From Snowella sp. (GTDB lineage Bacteria; Cyanobacteriota; Cyanobacteriia; Cyanobacteriales; Microcystaceae): a stretch of 40,928 nucleotides of DNA. The stretch spans positions 1-40,928 of the forward strand of contig QBMS01000023.1 of assembly GCA_003249095.1 (NCBI GenBank), read 5' to 3'. The notes under the pieces are model-generated. The model saw only the letters and a program-made list of their open reading frames with translations, did no database searches and was not told the DNA's origin. Of this stretch, positions 1 to 8,841 are shown piece after piece; position 1 is the stretch's first letter, and each line of letters begins with the position of its first letter. A program made the translations under genes and the position numbers.

Positions 1-167
1 CTTTCAGCTTCCTGAACCCCGTTCCAAAGTCCTTTGATGGTGTGTTTTTCGCTCAATAACACTCATCGGAAGGTACAAAAGACGATGCTTGATGTATGTT
101 TTTTCGTAAAGCCCTTGAGCAAGAAGCTTTTAGAAATACAAGAAGACACAAACTTGTTCGGAACTAG
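1..167 (-). repeat. MITE-like repeat, copy 1 (truncated by window start)
   Basis: Read on the minus strand, this stretch matches 39561-39727 on the plus strand over all 167 bases with one mismatch. Its 5' end on the minus strand is CTAGTTCCGAACAAGTTTGTG. The complete right-hand copy shows that this is one of two terminal inverted repeats. There is no intact ORF inside, so it looks like a non-autonomous element. Its far end lies beyond base 1. It abuts, and appears to be inserted into, a decayed TetR gene tail (177-303, minus). Confidence 0.85.
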
Positions 168-312
168 CATCATTTAATCGCTGAGACAAAATCAAAGATC
201 CCTACAACAAAATAACCGCTTTTTCAGCTTGCTGTTTCGCCACTTTTCCTCCATTCCCTCTGCCATTAAAACCTCCGCGATCGCCGCTATCCAAGTTTCA
301 AATAATTGTTAA
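168..312 (-). pseudogene. TetR-family regulator C-terminal remnant, interrupted by the repeat
   Basis: On the minus strand, from about 312, the frame reads QLFETWIAAIAEVLMAEGM and then breaks by a one-base deletion. Compared with the clean paralogue at 39786-39969 it also carries a stop where that copy reads LVQG. Such a segment (W..ai..vl...g) is typical of the ligand-binding C-terminal part of TetR/AcrR regulators. A stop codon lies just upstream, so no DNA-binding domain remains. The 167-bp repeat cuts it off on the other side. It is non-functional. The family call rests on the sequence pattern, with no search run. Confidence 0.6.
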
Positions 313-375
313 ACCTATTCAGCCGCCTAGCAATAGTTCACGGTATGATCATTCAATCAAAACTTGGGGAAAGCA

Positions 376-765
376 ATGCTCATAACGCCCTTATATGCCG
401 CGCTCTTCGGCCTCATGTTTGTTGGATTGAGTGTTCGGGTACTTTTGCTGAGACAAAAACTTGGAATGGCGATCGGTTATGGAAATCATGCCGTCCTAGC
501 AAGAGCCAGTCGAGTTCATTCAAACTTTGCTGAATATGTACCCATCTCACTGATTTTGATTTATTTTCTAGAAAATCAGGGTTTGGCCAGTACTTGGATT
601 CATTCGTCTTGTCTCGCCCTGCTTCTGGGAAGAATTAGCCATGCCTATGGAGTTAGTCAAGTTAATGAAAAGTTGATCTATCGACTCATTGGAATGGCCT
701 TAACCCTGATGGTTATTATCTCCATTTCCCTACGACTTTTGATCAACTATCTGTTTAAGATATAA
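376..765 (+). CDS. MAPEG-family membrane protein
   Basis: This is a small integral membrane protein of about 129 residues with four predicted hydrophobic segments (roughly residues 4-22, 55-68, 76-90 and 104-125). It carries the MAPEG signature: an N-terminal helix ending in R-V, the stretch RASRVHSNFAEYVPI after the first loop (Arg, Asn and Glu are the glutathione-contacting residues in eukaryotic members), and GRISHAYG in the third helix. Bacterial members are mostly uncharacterised and are related to glutathione-dependent MGST/LTC4-synthase enzymes. I chose ATG 376 because GGGGAAAG lies just upstream; a TTG 12 bases earlier is in frame but has no ribosome-binding site. The stop codon is part of the AAGGA that precedes the next gene, suggesting co-transcription. 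Confidence 0.85.
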   Translation: MLITPLYAALFGLMFVGLSVRVLLLRQKLGMAIGYGNHAVLARASRVHSNFAEYVPISLILIYFLENQGLASTWIHSSCLALLLGRISHAYGVSQVNEKLIYRLIGMALTLMVIISISLRLLINYLFKI

Positions 766-777
766 GGAATTGATTCT

Positions 778-1251
778 ATGCCCCCTCAATTTGGAGCGAT
801 CGCTTTTACAAACATGGAAACTAAACCACCTCTTCCACCTTTTACCCTAGAAACCGCCAAAGCTAAAGTACAAGCGGCAGAAGATGCTTGGAATACCCGC
901 GATCCAGAGCGTGTTGCCTTGGCTTACACCGAAGACTCAGAATGGCGCAATCGCTCCGAATTTTTTAGTGGACGGGCGGCGATTCGGGAATTTCTCCAAC
1001 GGAAATGGGCAAAAGAACTGGATTATCGCTTAAAAAAAGAACTCTGGTGCTTTCTGGAAAATCGGATTGCAGTGAGATTTGAATATGAGTGGCACGACGA
1101 TTCGGGTGCCTGGTATCGAGCCTATGGCAATGAAAACTGGGAATTTGCAGAAAATGGGCTGATGATGCGTCGTTTTGCGAGCATTAACGATCTCCCTATT
1201 CTGGAATCTGAACGGAAGTTTCGCTGGGAACGTCCCTCGTCTAACTCCTGA
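778..1251 (+). CDS. NTF2-like protein, DUF1348 family
   Basis: This protein of up to 157 residues has a conserved single-domain NTF2-like fold of the DUF1348 type. Recognisable features are [20 protein letters not shown] near the N-terminus, then [11 protein letters not shown], the aromatic-rich [19 protein letters not shown] and the C-terminal [11 protein letters not shown]. The fold forms a cone-shaped pocket, but no reaction is established for this family. ATG 778 has AAGGA nine bases upstream. Family members usually begin near [10 protein letters not shown], which here corresponds to ATG 814 with no clear ribosome-binding site, so the first 12 residues may be an extension or not translated. 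A HIP1 site sits inside the possible extension. It lies 12 bp after the MAPEG gene, probably as an operon. Confidence 0.82.
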   Translation: MPPQFGAIAFTNMETKPPLPPFTLETAKAKVQAAEDAWNTRDPERVALAYTEDSEWRNRSEFFSGRAAIREFLQRKWAKELDYRLKKELWCFLENRIAVRFEYEWHDDSGAWYRAYGNENWEFAENGLMMRRFASINDLPILESERKFRWERPSSNS

Positions 1252-1471
1252 TACGGTACTGTTCTTAATCTGTGGAGAAGACAGGTCATAATGAATAGAC
1301 TGACTGCCTTCTAGAAATACGATCCACAAGTCTAGAACATTACCGAAAACGCGATCGCCTAACAGCATTATTCCAAGAATTCTATATTGTTGTTTGGCGA
1401 ATTAGAGTTAGAATAATCACTAAATGAGTTAATAATGACGACTTTTTTCGATAATCTAGGAGTTTGTCCGA

Positions 1472-1609
1472 ATGAGAGAGTCCGATATACGTTGGAAACA
1501 AAGATTTTCTAACTATAAGAAAGCCCTAGCGCAACTCACAAAATTCATCGAAAAAGGAGAATTAAATGAACTAGAAGAACAGGAAGTTATAGCTGTTGGA
1601 AGCAGTTAG
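1472..1609 (+). pseudogene. Remnant of an HI0074-type nucleotidyltransferase partner protein
   Basis: A 45-codon reading frame begins MRESDIRWKQRFSNYKKAL and continues LTKFIEKGELNELEEQ. This resembles the N-terminus of nucleotidyltransferase substrate-binding proteins (HI0074/HEPN-like, the usual partner of MNT-type minimal nucleotidyltransferases), which run about 130 residues. After LEEQ the similarity stops and the frame ends, so two thirds of the protein is missing. No partner nucleotidyltransferase gene is adjacent. A partly palindromic ATTCATCGAAAA is repeated inverted at about 1633-1645. It is either a decayed toxin-antitoxin-type module or a chance ORF; I favour a remnant. Confidence 0.5.
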
Positions 1610-1753
1610 GGATTTAGTCTCTCAGTCCAATTTTCGATGAATTGAGAAACCAAACCCCTAGAAAAATTTAAAGCTGTTTTCAGCGATCGCATTTAATCTT
1701 CACTCTGATGAAACGCGATCGCCTTCTAATTTATTTCCAACCTATTAAAAAAC
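1610..1753. other. Intergenic spacer with HIP1-like sites
   Basis: This lies between the nucleotidyltransferase-partner remnant and the end of metK. It contains two GCGATCGC octamers about 35 bp apart. No gene, RNA or clear terminator hairpin was recognised. Confidence 0.5.
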
Positions 1754-3016
1754 TTAGGAAGCAACCCCAGACAAGGGACGGGCAAAAGCTTCTTTTAATA
1801 AAGCCGCCTTATCCGTTTGTTCCCAGGGAAGATCTAAATCCGTCCGACCAAAGTGACCATAGGCCGCAAAATCTTGGTAGAAACGTCCCCCCCGTTCTGC
1901 GGGTAAACCACGAAGATTAAAGGTTTGAATAATTCCAGCAGGGCGCAATTCAAACAACTTATTAACGATTTCCAGTAATTCGTCTTCGTTAACCTTGCCT
2001 GTACCAAAAGTTTCTAACATCACACTAACGGGACGGGCAACCCCGATCGCGTAACTGACTTGGACTTCGCATTTATCAGCTAATCCCGCCGCCACAATAT
2101 TTTTAGCCACATAACGAGCGGCATAGGCTGCCGAGCGGTCAACTTTCGTGGGATCTTTACCAGAGAAAGCACCGCCGCCATGACGAGAATAACCGCCGTA
2201 GGTATCCACAATAATTTTGCGTCCCGTTAATCCAGCATCTCCTTGGGGGCCACCGATCACGAATTTTCCAGTAGGATTGACTAGAAAACGGGTATCAGCA
2301 TCGGGTTTTAAATCAATGTCAGCAAAAACAGGCAGGACTACCGATTCCCAAAGATCGGCTTTGATTTTAGCTTGAACTTCAGCATTATCCTTAATATCAC
2401 CGATAAATTCATCGTGCTGAGTGGAAATTAAAATCGTATCAATCCCAACGGGTTTACCATCTTCATAGGCGACAGAAACCTGGGTTTTGCCATCGGGACG
2501 GAGGTAGGGAACATCGCCTGTTTTGCGGACTGCGGCCAAACGACGGGAAATGCGATGGGCCAAACTGATGGGCAAGGGCATCAATTCAGGGGTTTCATTA
2601 CAGGCAAACCCAAACATTAAACCTTGGTCTCCCGCACCAATTTTGTCCAGTTCGTCATCACTCAGGGCCTGACGCTGTTCCTGGGCAGCCGTGACCCCTT
2701 GGGAAATATCAGGAGATTGTTCATCCAGGGCGACAAGAACCGCGCAACTATTAGCCGAAAAGCCATTATCTGCATCGGTGTAACCAATTTCCGCGATTTT
2801 TTTGCGAGCGAGATCGACAAAATTAACCGTTGCTTTGGAAGTGATTTCTCCCGTAATTAGCACCAATCCAGTGTTGACGACGACTTCGGCGGCCACTCGA
2901 CTAGCGGGATCTTGGGCTAACAGCGCATCAATAATAGTGTCAGAGATCTGGTCACAGACTTTATCGGGATGGCCCTCTGTAACGGACTCTGAGGTAAATA
3001 AATAGCGTTTAGACAA
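1754..3016 (-). CDS. metK: S-adenosylmethionine synthetase
   Basis: The product joins methionine and ATP to make S-adenosylmethionine, the general methyl donor, in the cytoplasm; ahcY at 29923 is a later step of the same cycle. Signature stretches are [16 protein letters not shown] (ATP site) at the N-terminus, [12 protein letters not shown] in the middle and [16 protein letters not shown] towards the C-terminus. At about 420 residues the length is normal. The frame is open to 3082, but the family begins at the equivalent of (M)[15 protein letters not shown]. The codon there is TTG (3014-3016), with AGAGGA ten bases upstream, so a TTG start is most likely. No SAM-type riboswitch is apparent upstream. 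Confidence 0.96.
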   Translation of the reverse strand: MSKRYLFTSESVTEGHPDKVCDQISDTIIDALLAQDPASRVAAEVVVNTGLVLITGEITSKATVNFVDLARKKIAEIGYTDADNGFSANSCAVLVALDEQSPDISQGVTAAQEQRQALSDDELDKIGAGDQGLMFGFACNETPELMPLPISLAHRISRRLAAVRKTGDVPYLRPDGKTQVSVAYEDGKPVGIDTILISTQHDEFIGDIKDNAEVQAKIKADLWESVVLPVFADIDLKPDADTRFLVNPTGKFVIGGPQGDAGLTGRKIIVDTYGGYSRHGGGAFSGKDPTKVDRSAAYAARYVAKNIVAAGLADKCEVQVSYAIGVARPVSVMLETFGTGKVNEDELLEIVNKLFELRPAGIIQTFNLRGLPAERGGRFYQDFAAYGHFGRTDLDLPWEQTDKAALLKEAFARPLSGVAS

Positions 3017-3412
3017 CTTTCGTAAATCCTCTCTGCAATAAATTGGAAACAAGTTAACATAAATTAACCACTCATAATACACTTATTTCTTCCTAATGGG
3101 GATCAGTAAAGTTTTTTTTTGATTTTTCTGAGGCAATCAATCATATCGATAGGGGTTTAGTGGGTTGGCGATCGCTTATTGTCACCTATTTCAGGACTTA
3201 GGGCTTCTGCTCACCCCTCCTAATGGATATCGAGAATTTTCACTCAAAATTGACGTAAATTCTTAATCAAAGGATTTTTTCAGAAAATATCCTGACATTA
3301 AACTCTATTGTGTCTATTGTGATAACGCTTTTGAATAGAGTGTCGGTCTGAGAATGCTTTAAAATGGAGCGACGGGCAACTAAACGCTTTTTGGTTTCAA
3401 TCAAGATAACTC
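3017..3412. promoter_or_regulatory. Divergent intergenic region metK / TPR gene
   Basis: This 396-bp spacer lies between two divergently transcribed genes, so it must hold both promoters. One HIP1-type site is present near 3169. It is AT-rich and holds no recognisable RNA gene or convincing ORF. I could not assign -35/-10 boxes with confidence. Confidence 0.45.
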
Positions 3413-4462
3413 ATGCAAGGATTATTTAAAGGGATTTGGCAGTGGATTAAACGGTTTTTCGGTCAGTTTATCGGAGGCAATGGGAGTTTGTCCCCTTCCC
3501 AAGGAAGAAAACTTCAGCAAAATCAAGAGGTTGTTGCGCTCACCGATACGGATTATGAATTTTTGTTTAATCAGTTGCTAGAAGGCATTGCTCACGGTTG
3601 GCACGAAGGGAGAGTCCTAAAGTTTTTTGACCAACTTCAGGAACGGGGGAAAACCAAACCCTGGGTGAGTTGGTTAGAGCGGTTTGGCGAAAAAGTTTTA
3701 GCGTCTCCTGCTCCGAATTTACCCCTGGCCACTCGGATGATGCGTTTCGGTGAATTAGCCCAGTCCTTCCCTAAACTTGAACCCATTGGTCATCAAGCCT
3801 ATCTCATTGGCCGACAACTCTATACACGGGAAACGGCTGAAAATGAAGTTTGGGAATATTCTGGCCCCGATCTAGAACTCACGGACATTGATTCTCTCGA
3901 ATTTTCTGCTGAAGAGTCTAATGGTCAACAGGTAAATACCTACACTGTCGAAGAATTGACCGCCCAATTGCAGACCGATCGCGCCTTAGCGGTCAGTTTA
4001 GCTGAGCAATTAGGTTTAGACTCCCCTGATGCGACTGCTATTATCGCTGCCTTGATGAAACAGTTTAGTGAAGTTCAAGAAGATCTTAGTAATCAACCCC
4101 TACCCGAAACGGCGGATGGTTGGTTAGATAGAGGACTTCAACAGGCCAATATTGGGGATTTAGACGGTGCGATCGCGAGTTGGGATGAAGCGTTGACCCT
4201 GGAACCCGGTCTAGCAGAAGCTTGGCAACATCGGGGGGGGGCGTTGGGCAACTTAGGCCGTTTAGAGGAAGCGATCGCAGCTTTTGAGAAAGTTTTATTG
4301 TTAAATCCAGAAAATCAGCAAGCCTGGTTTAGTCGAGGACTGGTGTTAGAAGCCCTCGGAAAAATGGAAGAGGCGATCGGCAGCTATCAAAAAACCCTAG
4401 AACTTGATCCGAGTTTTGAAGGTGTCCAGGAAAGAATCGACCATTTATTATCGGCTCGTTAA
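3413..4462 (+). CDS. TPR-repeat protein
   Basis: This 349-residue protein has three tandem tetratricopeptide repeats at its C-terminus (about residues 235-345). Their consensus residues are visible: W-x-x-x-G.....G..(E/D)A-I..(W/Y/F)..(A/T)L.L.P, for example GDLDGAIASWDEALTLEPG, GRLEEAIAAFEKVLLLNPE and GKMEEAIGSYQKTLELDPS. The first 30 residues are rich in Trp, Phe, Lys and Gly and could form an amphipathic membrane-contact helix. The 200-residue middle part matches nothing I recognise. TPRs mediate protein-protein contacts, so a scaffold role is likely; the partner is unknown. It converges on the DUF1537 gene downstream. Confidence 0.85.
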   Translation: MQGLFKGIWQWIKRFFGQFIGGNGSLSPSQGRKLQQNQEVVALTDTDYEFLFNQLLEGIAHGWHEGRVLKFFDQLQERGKTKPWVSWLERFGEKVLASPAPNLPLATRMMRFGELAQSFPKLEPIGHQAYLIGRQLYTRETAENEVWEYSGPDLELTDIDSLEFSAEESNGQQVNTYTVEELTAQLQTDRALAVSLAEQLGLDSPDATAIIAALMKQFSEVQEDLSNQPLPETADGWLDRGLQQANIGDLDGAIASWDEALTLEPGLAEAWQHRGGALGNLGRLEEAIAAFEKVLLLNPENQQAWFSRGLVLEALGKMEEAIGSYQKTLELDPSFEGVQERIDHLLSAR

Positions 4463-4488
4463 TTACTAATATCTGGATTTTCCCGTAG

Positions 4489-4507
4489 GGGCGTAAGGCT
4501 TACGCCC
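4489..4507. terminator. Inverted repeat between convergent genes
   Basis: GGGCGTAAG and CTTACGCCC are separated by a single G in the spacer between two convergent genes, giving a strong short hairpin. It resembles the short palindromic repeats scattered in cyanobacterial intergenic DNA. A position between convergent stops fits bidirectional termination or mRNA 3'-end protection, but no T-tract follows on either side. Confidence 0.5.
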
Positions 4508-4537
4508 AATAGCATTCTTGAATATTAAGCTTGAAGA

Positions 4538-5857
4538 TTAAGCTTGGCTCAAGCGATGATAAGCCGTCGTCAAACCCTGGGCATCCCCCACATTTCCTGG
4601 AAACAAAACAACGGGTAAATTGGGAAATAAAGGATGATCTTCGGCAGTGGTGATCATAGAGCAACCTGGTAAAATTTGTCCCAATAAACGGGCTGAACGC
4701 AGACTTAAACCGGTACTTAAAACATCGTTGGAAGTAATGCCGCCTTTACTGATTAAAAAGCTAATATCTCTCGGTAATTGTTGGACAATACTCATTAATA
4801 AAGTTGAAACAGCAACCCCAAAATCTAAACGTTCTTGAATCGTGTTAAAAGTCAATTCCTGACGACTGGTATAGATGACAGGAGTTTTATTGTCTGCTCG
4901 AATAACGTTAATTTTATCCAGAGCTTCTGTTAATAACTGATGACGTTGCTCAGGGAAATCTCGGAGACGAGTGACATCAATTTCAATGCCGACAACTCCC
5001 GATTCTTTTAATAAATTATTTAATTGCTCAGTGGTCTTTTTGACATGGGAACCAACTAAAATAACGCCCGTTTTATCAGTCGGTTTATATTCTCCCATTA
5101 ATTCGGGGGCTAGGGGTTGTTTTCTTAATTGGGCAAGGGACGTTAAAATGCTGGCCGCACTGCGAAATAAGAAATGTTTTCCCTGATCGGCTGCGGCTAA
5201 AATATCTTGGGCAAATTGGTCTAAATCTGTCTGGATTTCACCATCCACTACGCCACATTGATTGTCTTTTAACTCCAAGAGTTCGGGTAAGCAACCTTTA
5301 CGAATATCGTGTAATAAAAAGCGTTTAACTTGATCAGATTTTATTTTGCTCTTGGTTTTTTCTTCCACATAATCAGGTAAATAACTGTGGTGATAACCAA
5401 AGACTGAATCCTTAGCAAATTCGGTTTCATGAACGGGGGTTGGAGTGCCATCAATCATTAGATAATGAATGCTATCACGGGTTACTCGACCTCCTTCAAA
5501 AAAGGCAGGAATTAAAAAATGGGCATCAAAGCTTCCGAGTTCTTCGGCGATCGCGTCGGTTTCGATAGGGTAATGGCCGCGTAGGGTAGAGTCAGAACGA
5601 CTAACGATCAAAAATTCCTGAATATTTTCTGCGGCCAAAGCCAGTTTGAGATTCCGACAAACTTCACGGGTTATTTCGGTCGCTTTTTCTGGGGTTAAGG
5701 CCCTGGTATTCGTCAAAACAAAGAAAATCGGAACCGCATCCCGCAATCCCAGGCGTAGGGTTTCCACATCCCACTGCATTAATAAAAGGCAACTATGAAC
5801 AGTCTGGGAGCCAGTCGGGTCATCATCCAGGACGATAATCTTTGTTTGAGAATTCAT
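4538..5857 (-). CDS. Four-carbon acid sugar kinase family protein (DUF1537)
   Basis: This 439-residue protein begins IIVLDDDPTGSQTVHSC, the N-terminal acidic substrate-binding motif of the DUF1537/OtnK-DtnK kinases that phosphorylate D-erythronate, D-threonate and similar sugar acids. The C-terminal nucleotide-binding half carries LISKGGITSNDV and a glycine-rich LFPGNVGDAQG. SRSDSTLRGHYP after residue 100 is also diagnostic. The fold and kinase activity follow from the family; the substrate here is inferred only. No aldolase or dehydrogenase of the characterised catabolic operons is adjacent, so the gene may act in sugar-acid repair or salvage. It is divergent from the esterase gene. Confidence 0.88.
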   Translation of the reverse strand: MNSQTKIIVLDDDPTGSQTVHSCLLLMQWDVETLRLGLRDAVPIFFVLTNTRALTPEKATEITREVCRNLKLALAAENIQEFLIVSRSDSTLRGHYPIETDAIAEELGSFDAHFLIPAFFEGGRVTRDSIHYLMIDGTPTPVHETEFAKDSVFGYHHSYLPDYVEEKTKSKIKSDQVKRFLLHDIRKGCLPELLELKDNQCGVVDGEIQTDLDQFAQDILAAADQGKHFLFRSAASILTSLAQLRKQPLAPELMGEYKPTDKTGVILVGSHVKKTTEQLNNLLKESGVVGIEIDVTRLRDFPEQRHQLLTEALDKINVIRADNKTPVIYTSRQELTFNTIQERLDFGVAVSTLLMSIVQQLPRDISFLISKGGITSNDVLSTGLSLRSARLLGQILPGCSMITTAEDHPLFPNLPVVLFPGNVGDAQGLTTAYHRLSQA

Positions 5858-5953
5858 CGGTTACAGTAAGAAAATTTTTTGACCCAGATAAAAGGGTTTG
5901 CTTTCTATTATTTCATGTTTGATGGGCGGAAAAGATTTTGTTTATCTTCTAAA

Positions 5954-6601
5954 ATGAGGTTAATCATCACTCAGATTGAGGATAATCTTCTGACTCTTAA
6001 CGCGATCGCCGTTCCACCCAGCAGTGGGAACCCTCCAGACCATATCCTGGTTTTATTGCACGGTTGGGGAGCCGATGCCAATGATTTAGCCCCCCTAGCC
6101 CAAGTCTTTGATCTACCCCATTATCAGTGTCTATTCCCTAACGCTCCCTTTCCTCACCCAGAAGTGCCATCAGGATTAGCCTGGTACGCCTTAGAAACCC
6201 CAGATTATTATGGATTAGCCGAAAGTCGTCAACAACTTAGGGATTGGCTATTGTCCCTAGAAGATCAAACAGGCGTTCCCCTTTCTCGCACAGTTTTAGG
6301 GGGATTTTCCCAGGGAGGAGCCATGACCCTAGATGTGGGCCTCGAATTACCCCTAGCAGGACTGTTTAGTTTGAGTGGCTATTTACACTTTCAGCCCCGT
6401 CCTCTGACAACACCAATTCCGCCGATCCTAATGGTTCACGGAAAACAAGATTTTGTCGTCCCCATCGAAGCCGCCCGACAAACCCGCGATGCCCTAAATA
6501 GAATCAATGCCAAAATAGAGTACCACGAATTTAATATGGGCCACGAAATCCCCCAAATTGTCCTCAATTTAGTTGAAAAATTTATCAAACAGTTGAACTA
6601 A
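5954..6601 (+). CDS. Alpha/beta-hydrolase, phospholipase/carboxylesterase family
   Basis: This soluble serine esterase of about 215 residues is related to YpfH/carboxylesterase 2. Visible features are the oxyanion-side LLHGWGAD (about 35), the nucleophile elbow GGFSQGG with Ser119, the acid Asp166 in HGKQDFVVP and the catalytic His197 in NMGHEIP. Natural substrates of cyanobacterial members are unknown; short-chain acyl esters or deacylation of small molecules are usual. Start choice is uncertain: ATG 5954 places the conserved core normally, whereas ATG 5915 or TTG 5879 would add 13 or 25 unrelated residues, and none has a good ribosome-binding site. Only one base separates its stop from that of the convergent PBP gene. 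Confidence 0.85.
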   Translation: MRLIITQIEDNLLTLNAIAVPPSSGNPPDHILVLLHGWGADANDLAPLAQVFDLPHYQCLFPNAPFPHPEVPSGLAWYALETPDYYGLAESRQQLRDWLLSLEDQTGVPLSRTVLGGFSQGGAMTLDVGLELPLAGLFSLSGYLHFQPRPLTTPIPPILMVHGKQDFVVPIEAARQTRDALNRINAKIEYHEFNMGHEIPQIVLNLVEKFIKQLN

Positions 6602-6602
6602 C

Positions 6603-8531
6603 TTATTTTCCAGGCTTGGGTCGTGGGAATTTAGAAGCAGCAGGGAAATATTCTACGGGTAAATCTTTGACGGCTTGGCTCATAAAGGAACGCCAAATGG
6701 GAGCCGCGTAATGTCCCCCTGTGATTCCTTTCCCTAAAGGCGCGTTATTATCGTTGCCGAGCCAGACTGCGGTGGCAAGCTGAGGAACATAACCCACAAA
6801 CCAAACATTACGTTCATTGTCTGTTGTTCCCGTTTTACCCGCCGTTGGTCTTCCTAAATAAGCGGCCTTTCCTGTTCCTCCATTAACCACAGAAGTTAAA
6901 ACAGAACTAGTGCTAGCGGCTGCCCAGGGGTCTAATACTAACTGGGGCTTGGGCGTATTATCTAACAAAACATTTCCCTGACTGTCTGTAATTCGCAAAA
7001 TAATCGTGGGTTCCGAATACCAACCATTACTGGCCAGGGTCGCATAGGCTGTCGCCATATCAATGGGGGTCACATCAACGGAACCGAGGGGCAAGGAAGC
7101 AACCGCTTGTAACGGACTCTTGATTCCCATGCGACGAGACGCTTCAATAACTTTGCTAATACCCACTTTATTGCCAATGACCACAGCAGGAATGTTTTGA
7201 GAAGAGATAACCGCACTCCGAATCGACATTGCCCCAGAATAACTACCACCATAGTTCTTAGGGCTATAAAAAATGCTACCATCACGAATTCTAATGGGGC
7301 CATCCTGAACAACCGAATCAGGAGTATATTTGCCCGAAGCAAAGGCTGTGTAATAAACAAAAGGCTTAAAGGACGACCCAGGCTGACGACGAGATTGGAG
7401 TGCGCGATTCAACTGACTTTTTTCATAGTCAACTCCTCCCACAATGGTTTTAATAAAATGGGTACGAGGATCGACTGATACTAAGGCAAGTTGTAAATTC
7501 TTGCCCTTTAAGCCGCCCCTCAGTCGTTTATAGGCATTTTGAACAACCGCTTCTCCTTTTTTCTGAATATCATAATCAACCGTTGTTTGAATTCGTAAAC
7601 CACCTTTTCTCAGGGTTTCGTCACCAAAACGATCTTTAATTTCCTTAATAACCGTATCTGTCACATAGGGGAGTTTACTTCCTCTCCAAGCAGTCGGTTC
7701 TCCCAGGATAATTTTAGTTTTTTTGGCGGCTTCGGCTTCGGCGGGGGTAATCCATCCGAGATACTGCATTCGGTCTAGGACAACTTCTTGTCGTTCTTTG
7801 GCTGCTTTGTACTGATGGAAGGGATTGTAGTCTTCGGGGGCTTGGATCATTCCCGCTAACATGGCAGATTCCGCCAGATTAAGTTTAGAGGCGGGTTTTT
7901 TAAAATAGGTCTCTGAGGCGGTTTGAATCCCGTAGTTGTTGTTGCCCCAATAAATGTTATTGAGGTACATGGATAAAATTTGATCTTTATCAAAAACCTG
8001 TTCCACTCGAATCGCTAGTACGGCTTCGGCGGCTTTGCGAGTGACGACTCGTTTTTTGGAAAGAAAAATATTTTTGACTAATTGCATCGTCAGAGTTGAT
8101 GCGCCTTCGGAGATGCCACCGCTTTTGAAGTTGGCTAGTACCGCCCGACCAATACTGTTGGGATTAATTCCCTGGTGAGAGTAAAAACTACTGTCTTCGA
8201 TCGCCATGACAGCCCGCTTCAGGTCAGGGGAAATCTGATCAAGACTGACAATTTTGCGGTGGGCTTCATCATGAAGACTTAGTAGGTCTCGTCCCTTGAC
8301 ATCATAAACATAACTAGTCTGGGCGGGAACGTAGGTTTTGAGGCTACGGACATCGGGAAGATTACGGAAACTGATGGCCAGACCGACTAATCCCCCTGCG
8401 ATCGCGGCACTACCGAGCAACCCGACCCCCAAAACGGTTCCTGCTGCTATTTTGATAACACCTTTGCCGAAGGTCGGCTCGGAAGCCGTGGGTTGATTCT
8501 TTTTGGATTGTCCTATAGTGCTAGAAAACAC
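6603..8531 (-). CDS. Class A penicillin-binding protein (PBP1A type)
   Basis: This bifunctional peptidoglycan synthase has 642 residues and is anchored by one N-terminal transmembrane helix (about 26-54). The glycosyltransferase (GT51) domain shows AIEDSSFYSHQGI with catalytic Glu112 and GASTLTMQLVKN. The transpeptidase domain shows the active-site SSFK (Ser386), SQN (444-446) and KTGTT (566-568). All catalytic motifs are intact. The protein polymerises lipid II glycan strands and crosslinks stem peptides on the periplasmic face. The start is GTG at 8531, with GAGAGGAAG about ten bases upstream. Cyanobacteria encode several paralogues, so I give no symbol. Confidence 0.94.
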   Translation of the reverse strand: MFSSTIGQSKKNQPTASEPTFGKGVIKIAAGTVLGVGLLGSAAIAGGLVGLAISFRNLPDVRSLKTYVPAQTSYVYDVKGRDLLSLHDEAHRKIVSLDQISPDLKRAVMAIEDSSFYSHQGINPNSIGRAVLANFKSGGISEGASTLTMQLVKNIFLSKKRVVTRKAAEAVLAIRVEQVFDKDQILSMYLNNIYWGNNNYGIQTASETYFKKPASKLNLAESAMLAGMIQAPEDYNPFHQYKAAKERQEVVLDRMQYLGWITPAEAEAAKKTKIILGEPTAWRGSKLPYVTDTVIKEIKDRFGDETLRKGGLRIQTTVDYDIQKKGEAVVQNAYKRLRGGLKGKNLQLALVSVDPRTHFIKTIVGGVDYEKSQLNRALQSRRQPGSSFKPFVYYTAFASGKYTPDSVVQDGPIRIRDGSIFYSPKNYGGSYSGAMSIRSAVISSQNIPAVVIGNKVGISKVIEASRRMGIKSPLQAVASLPLGSVDVTPIDMATAYATLASNGWYSEPTIILRITDSQGNVLLDNTPKPQLVLDPWAAASTSSVLTSVVNGGTGKAAYLGRPTAGKTGTTDNERNVWFVGYVPQLATAVWLGNDNNAPLGKGITGGHYAAPIWRSFMSQAVKDLPVEYFPAASKFPRPKPGK

Positions 8532-8770
8532 GATGTCTTTACTTCCTCTCTCCGATGATGATGGACGAATACGCCTAAAGATTATAGATTAATTAAAAAC
8601 GGGAACTAATTCTCTCTAGGTTTAATCACAATATTAATTTAGTAGGATACTAGAGTTTCAGAATAAGTCAACTAGTGACTCGCGACAGAAATGGCCAAAA
8701 CTCTTTCCGACTCACTTATATGATGACAAATAATCGGTGGAGTGACAGATCGTGAATGGGCAGAAAAAAA
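8532..8770. promoter_or_regulatory. Upstream region of the PBP gene
   Basis: This 239-bp AT-rich spacer runs up to the tRNA 3' end. It must hold the PBP promoter (minus strand). No specific operator, hairpin or ORF was recognised. Confidence 0.35.
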
Positions 8771-8841
8771 AGCGGGCGGCGAGAATCGAACTCGCATCAT
8801 TAGCTTGGAAGGCTAAGGTTTTACCACTAAACTACGCCCGC
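8771..8841 (-). tRNA. tRNA-Gly (UCC)
   Basis: The minus strand reads as a complete 71-nt cloverleaf. The seven-pair acceptor stem is GCGGGCG with CGCCCGC, followed by U as discriminator, as usual for tRNA-Gly. The D-arm lies around TAGTTTAGTGGTAAAA. The anticodon stem TTAGC/GCTAA closes the loop CTTCCAA, giving anticodon UCC. The T-arm is GCGAGTTCGATTCTCGC. The 3' CCA is not encoded: the next bases on that strand are a T-run that may also terminate transcription. Confidence 0.97.

Noticed and set aside
306-533. Plus-strand 75-codon frame overlapping the MAPEG gene start
   Set aside because: It is out of frame with a convincing membrane-protein gene, has no protein features and uses stops right after; it is a shadow frame.
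1030-1368. Minus-strand 112-codon frame opposite the DUF1348 gene
   Set aside because: Lies on the antisense strand of a recognisable gene and shows no family features.
3017-3412. Possible SAM riboswitch in the metK leader
   Set aside because: Only a short, unstructured leader precedes the TTG start; no paired stems of any SAM-riboswitch class could be found by eye.
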